DNA from: Bacteroidales bacterium
Lineage (GTDB): Bacteria > Bacteroidota > Bacteroidia > Bacteroidales > P3
Reading direction: 5' to 3'
Length of the DNA: 33,841 nucleotides
NCBI GenBank assembly: GCA_024400545.1
Contig: JAKSMO010000027.1
Location: forward strand, 1 to 33,841
The notes under the pieces are model-generated. The model was given only the letters and a program-made list of their open reading frames with translations. It had not been told where the DNA came from and did not search any database. Shown in pieces: positions 14,197 through 21,584 of the stretch. A program made the position numbers and the translations under genes. How positions within the stretch are numbered: position 1 is the first letter of the stretch; every line of letters begins with the position of its first letter.

Positions 14197-15390
14197 TTAG
14201 AGGCTGGAGATAAGGGTTTCGACTACTTGGCGCACTTCTTCGCGGGTGATGTAGGGGTGCATGGGCAGCGAGAGCACACATTTGGCCAGATTTTGAGCGT
14301 TGGGGGTGAGCGCATAGCTATGCACCTCTTTGAAAGCAGTCTGCTGGCTCATAGGTGTGGGATAATATACCATAGAAGGTATGCCTTTGGCTTTGAGCTT
14401 GGCCTGAAGGGCCTCGCGGTTGAAGGTGCCGTTGCCGGATGGCACGCTCAGCTGGATGGTGTATTGTGCCCAACTGCTGGTGTAGCCGTCGGGGATATAG
14501 GGGGTGGTGATTTGAATTTCTTTCTTCAGGAATTTGGTCATGCCGTCGAAGAGCTGGGTGTAGTATTCTGCCATCTTGTTGACGTCGGCAAGCTCGTGCT
14601 CTTTGAAAGCGCGGAATTTGATTCGGAGAATGGCGGCCTGGAGGGTGTCGAGGCGCGAGTTGAGGCCAATGCGGACATTGTCGTATTTGAAACTGCCTTT
14701 ACCGTGGACGCGATAGGACTCGATGAGTGCTGCCCATTCGTCGTTGTCGGTAAACACGGCACCACCATCGCCATAGCAACCCAGGGGCTTGGCGGGGAAG
14801 AAGGAAGTGGTGGAAATATCGCCAAAGCTGCAGGCACGGCGGGCTTCGAAGCCGTCGCCACTGGCCTTGGGCATACGGATGCTGCCGCCAAAACCTTGGG
14901 CACCATCCTCAATCACATACATGCCTTCGCGTTTGGCAATGGCTCGGATGTCGGTGAAGTTGGCAGGCAGACCAAAGAGGTCGACGGCAATCACGGCTTT
15001 GGGTCGGAGATCCATGTGGTCGAGCACCGATCGGATGGCATCGTCCAAACTGCGGGGATCCATATTGAAGGTGCGAGGATCAACATCAACAAACACGGGG
15101 GTAGCACCCTCGAGCGATACCACTTCGGCAGAAGAGAAGAAGGTGAAGTCGGGCACAAACACCGCATCGCCTTTGCCAATGCCCAAGGCTTTGAGAGCCA
15201 GGGTGAGTGCGTCGGTGCCATTGGCACAAGAAAGACAGTGTTTTACACCTACGTATTCAGCCAGCTCTTTTTCGAGCTCCTTTACGGGCGAGCCCATGAT
15301 GTAGGCTCCGGAGGTGGCAACATCGACCATGGCTTGGTCGATATCGGTTTTGAGGGCTTGGTATTGCTTCTTGAGATCGCGAAATTCCAT
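14197..15390 (-). CDS. wbpE: DegT/DnrJ/EryC1/StrS aminotransferase, WbpE-like
   Basis: The 397-residue PLP enzyme has the nucleotide-sugar aminotransferase layout: CANGTDAL at 55-62, FVPDFTFFSSAEV at 78-90, VDLFG at 136-140, EDGAQGFG at 161-168, and the PLP lysine K201 in SFFPAKPLGCYGDGGA. WbpE/WlbC enzymes convert UDP-3-keto-GlcNAcA to UDP-GlcNAc(3NH2)A using glutamate. The presence of a WbpB-type 3-dehydrogenase two genes upstream in the same run is the main reason for choosing WbpE over other sugar aminotransferases such as PseC or PglE. Gaps of 8-9 nt on each side place it firmly in the operon. Confidence 0.85.
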   Translation of the reverse strand: MEFRDLKKQYQALKTDIDQAMVDVATSGAYIMGSPVKELEKELAEYVGVKHCLSCANGTDALTLALKALGIGKGDAVFVPDFTFFSSAEVVSLEGATPVFVDVDPRTFNMDPRSLDDAIRSVLDHMDLRPKAVIAVDLFGLPANFTDIRAIAKREGMYVIEDGAQGFGGSIRMPKASGDGFEARRACSFGDISTTSFFPAKPLGCYGDGGAVFTDNDEWAALIESYRVHGKGSFKYDNVRIGLNSRLDTLQAAILRIKFRAFKEHELADVNKMAEYYTQLFDGMTKFLKKEIQITTPYIPDGYTSSWAQYTIQLSVPSGNGTFNREALQAKLKAKGIPSMVYYPTPMSQQTAFKEVHSYALTPNAQNLAKCVLSLPMHPYITREEVRQVVETLISSL

Positions 15391-15398
15391 GATGTTGA

Positions 15399-16496
15399 TT
15401 ATTTAAGGGTTTTATAAAGGTCGAAAAGGATTTGTTCTTGAGTGGCCCAGTTGTAAACCTGCTGGACTGCTCGGCGACCATTCTCGCCTTTTTGGCGAGC
15501 AATGTCGGGATTGTGAATCAGGTAGTTGATGGCGTCGGCTATGGCTTGGGTGTTGTTAGGATTGACACAGATACCACAATCATAACGCTCGATGATTTCT
15601 TGCCAGAGCTCGAAGTCGGTGGCTATGACGGGGATGCCGGCCATCATGTATTCGAACATTTTCAGTACGCCGAGTGAGCCCTTGTGGTAACCCACGTTGG
15701 GCGAGTAGTCGAGCAGCACCAAACCAATGTCGGCACGCTGCATCAGCTGGCCCACCTCGGTGGGAGGTAGCACGCCGAGATATTCCACACGGTTCCAGTT
15801 GGCGAGGGTTTGCAGTTTTTTGAAATACGGCTCGATGAACACCCTGCCGGCCAACAGATATTTGGCCTCGGTTTGGCCCAGGGCGTTGATGATATTCTCG
15901 TGCATGTATCTTTCGGCCACTTCGCCAGCAAAGCAAACGTAATGCTGGGTTGCGCTATCCCAATTGTGCTCAATGGCTTGGTAGTTGGGATAGTTGGTCA
16001 CCATTACCGAATGGGGGTTGATGGTGGCAAGACGCTCGAGGATGGTGGGGGTGACTGTGACCAGGGCATGGTAGCGTGCAAGACGAATTCGCTCCATGGT
16101 GGCATAGATGTGCGAGAGTATGGGTCGGCTCCATCGGGGCAGGTATTCCTTGGTGAGTAGCTGCATGGGCACATCTTCGTGTGAATCGAAGATGATTTTT
16201 TTGCCGTGGCGCTTTATTTTGAGTCCGACGGGAATGAGTTCGGGGTCGTGAAAATGATAGATGTCGGCATTCACCTCAAGGGCTTTTTTGAGTACCCTGC
16301 GAAGGTGGAGCTGCCGTTTGAGTCGGCCCGTAGGCAAGGTCACGCCCACTCGATGCACCCCTTGGATTACAGCGTCTTCGACATTAGGCGCCACAAGGAA
16401 TACCTCATAGTGTTTGGCCAGCGACAAGCACTCTTTGTAAAAGATTCGCACATCGTTGGCGGGATGGACACTGGTGACGTGACAGATTCGGATCAT
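15399..16496 (-). CDS. GT4 family glycosyltransferase
   Basis: This 365-residue GT-B enzyme starts MIRICHVTSVHPANDVRIFY, a form common in glycan-cluster GT4 enzymes of Bacteroidota and firmicutes. It contains IYHFHDPELIPVGL (about 99-112) in the acceptor domain and DSHEDVPMQL. In the donor domain are GVLKMFEYMMAGIPVIATDF (about 281-300) and the usual acidic cluster. It is cytoplasmic and should add one sugar to the lipid-linked repeat unit; neither donor nor acceptor can be told. It sits 38 nt after wbpB and 8 nt before wbpE. Confidence 0.85.
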   Translation of the reverse strand: MIRICHVTSVHPANDVRIFYKECLSLAKHYEVFLVAPNVEDAVIQGVHRVGVTLPTGRLKRQLHLRRVLKKALEVNADIYHFHDPELIPVGLKIKRHGKKIIFDSHEDVPMQLLTKEYLPRWSRPILSHIYATMERIRLARYHALVTVTPTILERLATINPHSVMVTNYPNYQAIEHNWDSATQHYVCFAGEVAERYMHENIINALGQTEAKYLLAGRVFIEPYFKKLQTLANWNRVEYLGVLPPTEVGQLMQRADIGLVLLDYSPNVGYHKGSLGVLKMFEYMMAGIPVIATDFELWQEIIERYDCGICVNPNNTQAIADAINYLIHNPDIARQKGENGRRAVQQVYNWATQEQILFDLYKTLK

Positions 16497-16534
16497 GTGA
16501 TTCTTGTTTCAGGGATGGTTGCCGCTGGTGTTGA

Positions 16535-17515
16535 TTAATATTTCATATCAGCCCATCCAAAGGGATGTGCGGCGAGAGGGAGCTTGGCAAGGGGATGGTA
16601 GTCGCCTTTCAGTCCCACAGGAGTGGAATGGCGGATGTCGCTAACAATCTGGATGCAGTTGCGGGCTTCGCTGATACGGAAACCGCGACCAGCCAAAATC
16701 TCCTGGTAACTCTTAGTGTGGAGTTCGGTGAATCCTTGGCTAAACTCGAATTCGTCGCCGTCAATCATGATGGTGCGATAGGTGCGTTTTTCACCCTGCA
16801 CAGCATTCTCGGGTAGGCAATCGGCATTGATGCTGAGGAAGTAGCGCACGCGGGCCTGTTTGAGCTCCAGGAATCCGGCCACACGGTCGTGGGCCATCAC
16901 ATGCACAATATTTTGCTGTACGGGACCGAAAATCCACTGCAGCATGTCGTAGAAATGCACGCCGATGTTGGTGGCTATGCCGCCGCTCTTGTGCACATCG
17001 CCTTTCCACGAGGAATAGTACCATTTGCCACGGGAGGTGATATAGGTGAGGTCAACATCGTAAACCTTGTCCTTGGGACCCTCTTCCACTTTCTTTTTCA
17101 GTGCCACAATGGAGTCGTGGAGGCGGAGCTGGAGGATGGTGTAGGCGTTGTGGCCGGTTTCTTTCTCCATGTCAACCAGGTTGTCGATATTGTAGGGGTT
17201 GAGCACGAGAGGCTTCTCGCAAATAACGTCGCAGCCAAGGCGCAAGCCGTAGCGGATGAATGCATCGTGAGTATAGTTGGGAGTGCAGATGGAGAGCCAC
17301 TGCAGCGGGTTGTTGGTGTGCTGTTGTTTGGAACAGAAACGGTCGAATTGCTCTTGCTCGGTGAAAAACGAGCATTCGGGGAAGAAGCTATCGAGACGAC
17401 CTACGCTGTCGAATTTGTCGTAAGCGGCCACCAGTTTGTTTTGAGTGTCGGCGATGGCCTTTAAATGGCGGGGAGCAATGTAACCGGCGGCTCCGATGAG
17501 TGCAAAATTTGCCAT
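16535..17515 (-). CDS. wbpB: Gfo/Idh/MocA oxidoreductase, WbpB/WlbA-like UDP-GlcNAcA 3-dehydrogenase
   Basis: The 326-residue protein has an N-terminal Rossmann domain, FALIGAAGYIAPRHLKAI (4-21), typical of the WbpB/WlbA subgroup, then SICTPNYTHD (76-84) and the EKP motif (100-102) near the nicotinamide. The second domain has GGIATNIGVHFYDMLQWIFG (about 174-193), whose His is expected at the active site. WbpB oxidises C3 of UDP-GlcNAcA to the 3-keto sugar, with internal NAD regeneration in some members. It is followed by the glycosyltransferase and the aminotransferase WbpE that takes its product. The 147-nt gap to wbpA upstream holds tandem repeats, so wbpB may be read through from wbpA or have its own start. 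Confidence 0.88.
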   Translation of the reverse strand: MANFALIGAAGYIAPRHLKAIADTQNKLVAAYDKFDSVGRLDSFFPECSFFTEQEQFDRFCSKQQHTNNPLQWLSICTPNYTHDAFIRYGLRLGCDVICEKPLVLNPYNIDNLVDMEKETGHNAYTILQLRLHDSIVALKKKVEEGPKDKVYDVDLTYITSRGKWYYSSWKGDVHKSGGIATNIGVHFYDMLQWIFGPVQQNIVHVMAHDRVAGFLELKQARVRYFLSINADCLPENAVQGEKRTYRTIMIDGDEFEFSQGFTELHTKSYQEILAGRGFRISEARNCIQIVSDIRHSTPVGLKGDYHPLAKLPLAAHPFGWADMKY

Positions 17516-17517
17516 GG

Positions 17518-17660
17518 TATATTGTTGGTTTGTTGATTTGGGGTTAGTTGATTTGAGATTTAACTTTGACTTTGATTTTAACCCTAACTTTAACTTTAAC
17601 TGGCTGTCGCCCTAGTTAACGTTTACGTCAAAGTCAACGTTCAAAACATCAGTTCAACAC
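17518..17660. repeat. Intergenic hexamer-like tandem repeats between wbpA and wbpB
   Basis: This spacer is made of degenerate GTTGATTTGGGG/TTAGTTGATTT units, then TTTAACTTTGAC / AACCCTAACTTTAACTTT tandems (about 17560-17600), then AACGTTTACGTCAAAGTCAACG. It lies inside an otherwise tightly packed operon. It echoes the CGTTTACG units of the intergenic repeats at 3605-5220 but lacks their GCGGGAGCC core. No gene and no clear promoter box were seen. Confidence 0.55.
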
Positions 17661-17662
17661 AG

Positions 17663-18937
17663 CTATAGTCTGCCGTCAACGATTTCGCGGGGCATGATGG
17701 CTTTGACATCGAAAATGACGTGGTTGGGTTCTAACAATTGGTCGAAATTGATTTCCATTTCGCGGAATTCGCGGTGAGCTACGGCTACGATAGCAGCGCT
17801 GAACTTATCCTTGGGCAGGTGGTTGACGATATCAATGCCGTATTCGTGCTTCACCTTTTCGGGCGATGCCCAGGGGTCGAAAACGGTAATGTCGGCATTG
17901 TATTCCTGCAAAGCGTGGTAAATATCAATTACGCGAGTGTTGCGCACATCGGGGCAGTTCTCTTTGAACGTGAAGCCCATGATGATGATTTTTGAACCCA
18001 ACACCTGGATGCCTTTTTTGAGCATCAGTTTGATGGTCTGGTTGGCCACATAGGCGCCCATGCCATCGTTCATACGGCGGCCTGCCAAAATGATTTCAGG
18101 ATTGTAGCCCAAGCGCTGAGCGCATTGAGCCAGATAGTAGGGGTCAACTGAGATGCAGTGTCCGCCAACGAGGCCGGGATTCATCTTGATGAAGTTCCAT
18201 TTGGTGCCGGCGGCTTCAAGCACATCGTAGGTATCGATGCCCGTAAGGGTGAAAATCTTGGACAGCTCGTTGACGAAAGCAATATTGATGTCGCGCTGAC
18301 TGTTTTCGATAACTTTGGCGGCTTCGGCCACTTTGATGCTGGCGGCTTTGTGGGTGCCGGCAGTGAGCACGGAATCGTAAACTTTGTCAATCAAATCGGC
18401 AATTTCGGGAGTGGAACCAGAGGTGATTTTTTTGATTTTCTCAACAGTGTGCACTTTGTCGCCAGGGTTGATGCGCTCAGGGCTGTAGCCGGCAAAGAAA
18501 TCAACGTTGAATTTCAAACCAGAAACCTTCTCGACCACGGGCAGGCATTCGTCTTCGGTGACACCGGGATAAACGGTGGACTCATACACCACGATGTCGC
18601 CACGGCTGATAACCTTGCCCACCACTTCGCTGGCGCCATAGAGAGGTGTGAGGTCGGGGTTGTTGTTGATGTCCACAGGGGTGGGTACGGCAACAACATA
18701 GAAATTACAATTGCGTATGTCTTCGATGTTGGCAGAGCAAACAAAACCATGATTCTTGATGGCATCCTGCAACAGCTCGTCAGAAACTTCCAAAGTGCCG
18801 TCGTGGCCAGCCATCAATGCATCGACACGAGCTTTGTTCATGTCGTAACCAACTGTTGGGTATTTTGTGGAAAAAAGTCTGGCCAAAGGAAGACCCACAT
18901 AGCCCAATCCGATAACTGCGATTCTGATGTCTTGCAT
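17663..18937 (-). CDS. wbpA: UDP-N-acetyl-D-glucosamine 6-dehydrogenase (WbpA/TviB-like)
   Basis: The 424-residue NAD-dependent dehydrogenase has the dinucleotide-binding start IAVIGLGYVGLPLA (6-19), AVPTPVD (83-89), ESTVYPGVTEDE (119-130), the central NSQRDINIAFVNEL block (212-225) and the catalytic cysteine C261 in GLVGGHCISVDPYYLA. The C-terminal domain has GFTFKENCPDVRNT. This pattern is that of UDP-HexNAc dehydrogenases (WbpA, WbpO, TviB, WecC) rather than UDP-glucose dehydrogenase. It forms UDP-GlcNAcA by two successive oxidations. It is the first gene of the long polysaccharide run, with a promoter box about 90 nt upstream. UDP-GalNAcA or ManNAcA synthesis are alternatives that sequence alone cannot exclude. 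Confidence 0.9.
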   Translation of the reverse strand: MQDIRIAVIGLGYVGLPLARLFSTKYPTVGYDMNKARVDALMAGHDGTLEVSDELLQDAIKNHGFVCSANIEDIRNCNFYVVAVPTPVDINNNPDLTPLYGASEVVGKVISRGDIVVYESTVYPGVTEDECLPVVEKVSGLKFNVDFFAGYSPERINPGDKVHTVEKIKKITSGSTPEIADLIDKVYDSVLTAGTHKAASIKVAEAAKVIENSQRDINIAFVNELSKIFTLTGIDTYDVLEAAGTKWNFIKMNPGLVGGHCISVDPYYLAQCAQRLGYNPEIILAGRRMNDGMGAYVANQTIKLMLKKGIQVLGSKIIIMGFTFKENCPDVRNTRVIDIYHALQEYNADITVFDPWASPEKVKHEYGIDIVNHLPKDKFSAAIVAVAHREFREMEINFDQLLEPNHVIFDVKAIMPREIVDGRL

Positions 18938-19024
18938 ATAATAATATATTTATATTTTCACTTGTTGTTTAAAATCAATCAAATATCAAAGATATGCCCC
19001 CATTTTGACGACATTCTTGACATG

Positions 19025-19032
19025 CAAAGATA
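19025..19032 (-). promoter_or_regulatory. Promoter -7 box (TATCTTTG) for the wbpA operon
   Basis: On the minus strand TATCTTTGCATG follows an AT-rich stretch. It predicts a start near 19018 and a leader of about 80 nt before the wbpA ATG. It is the only convincing promoter box I found for the whole minus-strand run down to 7544. Confidence 0.65.
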
Positions 19033-19108
19033 CGATAATTTTTTAAATTATCGAGAAAAAAAGTCACCATCTCAATAGGCTAGAAGTGGCAAGGTGGTAA
19101 CTGATAAG

Positions 19109-19160
19109 AGCTCCGCTCGCCCGAGCGGAGCTACTTCGGAGCTACTTCGGAGGTACGGCG
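19109..19160 (-). terminator. GC-rich palindrome and direct repeats downstream of the wzy-like gene
   Basis: AGCTCCGCTCG (19109-19119) is exactly inverted as CGAGCGGAGCT (19122-19132). Next to it lie direct repeats of GAGCTACTTCG (19128-19138 and 19139-19149) and a related GGCGGAGCT. The element begins a few bases after the wzy-like stop codon, and in minus-strand RNA the hairpin would follow the gene, so it may stop transcription or protect the 3' end. There is no T-run, so it is not a canonical intrinsic terminator. Confidence 0.45.
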
Positions 19161-19165
19161 GAGCT

Positions 19166-20434
19166 TTAGTGAGCCTTTTCGGATGGCATATTGAGCAATA
19201 GAAGTCCGTACCACCAGAAGATGAAAAGCAGCCCCATTTGTCGTGCAAATGTGGCCTCGAAAGCTATGCATCCGGCATAGGTGATTGTGAAGAGGACGAA
19301 GGTGAGATTCTTTGTTTTTTTACAAAGTGAAACGGCAAAAGGTAAGACTATAAAAAACAGCATGATGGATAACCCAATCAGACCGGTTGCCAAGGTTGTT
19401 TCGAGGTATTGGTTGTGGGTGTTGTACTGTTGGTGAGAATAGCCTTCTTCAAAATCGTGTTCTAAATATTTGTCGTGCAAAAGATCCCAGTATCCGTCGC
19501 ATCCATGACCTATTATTTCGTGTCCGTTCAGTACCTCCAATCCACATTTCCAAAGCATCTGTCTGCTGTCGCCTTGTTCGCCAGAAGCTATTTTCTGTAC
19601 CGAGTAAATGATGCGCCAATAGATGTCGGGAACGGCGAAATAGGATGCGCCAACAAGTACGCCCAATCCAATAACCATCAGCCCCGTGGCCAACCATTGT
19701 TTTCGAACAAAAGCAAGGTGCGCCACACATGCGACAACGACTAAAGCCATGACTACTAGTCCGGAGCGTGAACCCATAATGGCCATATAAAGGGTGAGCA
19801 ACATGATGTCGGCAATGGCTATCCAACGCCATTTTTTCCATGTGGGGAGATTCCAGTTCCGGGTAAGTTCGGTATAGAGTAGGGCAACTGTGGCGATGAG
19901 GTACATGGCCAGATAGTTGTGGTGGAGAGGGTCGAAATGGAAATCGATAAGCATGCGTATGGGGGTTCCATTCATATAGCCTACGGCGGCTCTGATGCTC
20001 ATAATGAAGAATCGGAGTGTGAGTGTTGTGGCCAATAGGTAAACCATAGCGGAGCGGTGCCGTTGCGTAAGATAGCTCATGTCGCTTGCTAGGAATATTA
20101 AGGGGAGCAATATCAAAGGGAGCATGGTGATGAGAGTAGTGCTCCAAGCTTCGGAAGGATTGCTGCTGTAGAGGGTGCTGGCTGTATAGACTAGATAATA
20201 TAAAATAATGGCAATAAGGCTGATGCGTGTGGTTTTGCTTAGCAAGGGATTGCCTACGGCGTGGGTGACGCAGCATTTTATGATGGTGGACAAAGTGAAC
20301 AAAATCAGCGTCCAAACGCCATAATGCCAGTCAATGGCTATGGTGATGGTGAGCAAAATCATGAGCATCAATTCGGTACATTGATACCACTTGAGGTTGT
20401 GAAAATATCTTTTTATCAGGTCAGTCATTCTCAT
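19166..20434 (-). CDS. O-antigen polymerase/ligase-like membrane protein (Wzy/WaaL superfamily)
   Basis: This is a polytopic protein of 422 residues with about ten hydrophobic segments. A large loop between the late membrane segments holds GHGCDGYWDLLHDKYLEHDF and YSHQQYNTHNQYLETTLATG; the H-N-x-Y-L-E pattern is the Wzy_C/O-antigen-ligase signature. It should act at the periplasmic face of the inner membrane, polymerising repeat units or joining glycan to lipid A core or another acceptor. Wzy and WaaL cannot be separated here. I use the ATG at 20434; an open TTG lies at 20446 and a second ATG at 20428. The -7 box at 20444-20451 predicts a start near 20437, so the message is leaderless or nearly so, and the TTG is unlikely. 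Confidence 0.85.
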   Translation of the reverse strand: MRMTDLIKRYFHNLKWYQCTELMLMILLTITIAIDWHYGVWTLILFTLSTIIKCCVTHAVGNPLLSKTTRISLIAIILYYLVYTASTLYSSNPSEAWSTTLITMLPLILLPLIFLASDMSYLTQRHRSAMVYLLATTLTLRFFIMSIRAAVGYMNGTPIRMLIDFHFDPLHHNYLAMYLIATVALLYTELTRNWNLPTWKKWRWIAIADIMLLTLYMAIMGSRSGLVVMALVVVACVAHLAFVRKQWLATGLMVIGLGVLVGASYFAVPDIYWRIIYSVQKIASGEQGDSRQMLWKCGLEVLNGHEIIGHGCDGYWDLLHDKYLEHDFEEGYSHQQYNTHNQYLETTLATGLIGLSIMLFFIVLPFAVSLCKKTKNLTFVLFTITYAGCIAFEATFARQMGLLFIFWWYGLLLLNMPSEKAH

Positions 20435-20443
20435 TATTTTTTG

Positions 20444-20451
20444 CAAAGGTA
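20444..20451 (-). promoter_or_regulatory. Promoter -7 box (TACCTTTG) for the wzy-like gene
   Basis: On the minus strand TACCTTTGC fits TAnnTTTG and lies 10 nt before the ATG at 20434. It is one half of a divergent pair with the plus-strand box at 20482-20489. Confidence 0.6.
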
Positions 20452-20481
20452 CGAAAAAAAGTGCAGTTCGTTATTTTTTTG

Positions 20482-20489
20482 TATCTTTG
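20482..20489 (+). promoter_or_regulatory. Promoter -7 box (TATCTTTG) for the WecA/WbpL-like gene
   Basis: The plus-strand sequence TTTTTTTGTATCTTTGCATC matches TAnnTTTG and predicts a start near 20496, giving a leader of about 43 nt. The two boxes are only 30 nt apart, so the divergent promoters probably share or compete for polymerase and any regulator. Confidence 0.65.
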
Positions 20490-20538
20490 CATCACTTTTA
20501 TGTGTCGAAGGACATAAATTAACAAATTGTATTTCATA

Positions 20539-21504
20539 ATGTCAACATTATTTTTCACAATACCGTTATTGATTGTTTTGGAGCTGCTTTATTTCCAAAT
20601 TGCAAAGCATTTTCACATTGTTGACCGGCCCAATGAGCGCAGTTCGCATCGCAAACCTGTATTGTTGGGCGCAGGTGTGATTTTTTATCTTGCGGTGTTG
20701 ATTTATTCTTTGTCGCACGCTGTTTCTTTTCCTCGTTTTTTAATAGGTGCAACCATCTTGGCTATTGTTAGTTATACCGACGATTTGCGTCCGCTGCCTA
20801 GTTGGGTGCGGTTGCTGGCCCAGTTGTCGGCCATTGTGGTGGCTTTTTATATTTCAATCTCCACATTGCAGATATGGCAGATGATACTGCTTGTGGTTTT
20901 CTTTGCTGGCGTTTTGAATGTGTATAATTTTATGGATGGGGTAAATGGCATGCTGGCTTTGTATTCACTTGTGGTGGTGGGCACATTTGGTTTTATCAAC
21001 TTTTTTATTGTGCGTTTTGTTGACCCCGAGTTTATCGCCATCATGTTGACGGCAATCTTGGTGTTTGCCTTTTTTAATTGTCGCAATAAGGCTCGTTGTT
21101 TTTCGGGCGATGTGGGTAGCATCGTGATGGGACTGGTGACGCTTTTTCTATTGGTCAAATATGATGAGGCGATGCCGGATAATGGTGAGAATGTGAGCTT
21201 TTTATGCTTTATTATCGTTTTCCTTGCCGATGGCTTGCTCACCATCATCAAGCGCTTTCTGAATGGCAAAAATATCTTAGAGGCCCATCGTGAGCACATG
21301 TATGAGACTCTGGGCAATGATTTGCATGTGCCTCACCTTCGCATTTCTGTTTCCTATGCGTTACTGCAACTTGTTATTAATGTAGGATATCTGCTTGTCT
21401 CTGATAGGAATTTATACACTTTTCTTGTCGCTATGGCGCTTGTAGGAAGCTATGGCTTGTTCTTCTTTTATTGCAATCAGAAGAAAGGGCAGGGCGGTAA
21501 GTAA
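20539..21504 (+). CDS. Undecaprenyl-phosphate glycosyl-1-phosphate transferase, WecA/WbpL-like
   Basis: The 321-residue polytopic protein belongs to the MraY/WecA/TagO family, which moves a HexNAc-1-phosphate from UDP-sugar to undecaprenyl phosphate as the first step of O-antigen or capsule synthesis. Hallmarks are DRPNERSSHRKPVLLGAG (29-46), the Asp pair D81/D82 in SYTDDLRPLPSW, NVYNFMDGVNGM (about 136-147), CFSGDVGSIVMG and the late AHREHMYE motif. DRPNERSSH is typical of the WbpL branch, which uses FucNAc or QuiNAc donors; this fits the WbpM-like dehydratase next door. The start is the ATG at 20539; an in-frame TTG at 20527 is not needed. It is the only complete plus-strand gene and converges on the dehydratase gene. 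Confidence 0.88.
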   Translation: MSTLFFTIPLLIVLELLYFQIAKHFHIVDRPNERSSHRKPVLLGAGVIFYLAVLIYSLSHAVSFPRFLIGATILAIVSYTDDLRPLPSWVRLLAQLSAIVVAFYISISTLQIWQMILLVVFFAGVLNVYNFMDGVNGMLALYSLVVVGTFGFINFFIVRFVDPEFIAIMLTAILVFAFFNCRNKARCFSGDVGSIVMGLVTLFLLVKYDEAMPDNGENVSFLCFIIVFLADGLLTIIKRFLNGKNILEAHREHMYETLGNDLHVPHLRISVSYALLQLVINVGYLLVSDRNLYTFLVAMALVGSYGLFFFYCNQKKGQGGK

Positions 21505-21531
21505 ATCAGTCACAATATATGTATAGTGAAA

Positions 21532-21565
21532 CAAAAAGAGGCAACCCAATGGTCGCCTCTTTTTG
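21532..21565. terminator. Bidirectional intrinsic terminator between convergent genes
   Basis: CAAAAAGAGGC (21532-21542) and GCCTCTTTTTG (21555-21565) form a perfect 11-bp stem over a 12-nt loop. Each strand ends with a T-run inside the stem, so it can serve both the plus-strand transferase gene and the minus-strand dehydratase gene, whose stops lie 28 and 20 nt away. Confidence 0.9.
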
Positions 21566-21584
21566 ATAGGTAATATAGTTCAGA

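Noticed and set aside
14056-15417. A 453-codon open frame on the plus strand
   Set aside because: It lies wholly opposite wbpE and its neighbours, which have full active-site motifs. Its translation is low-complexity Gly/Val/Glu/His sequence typical of antisense to GC-skewed codons.
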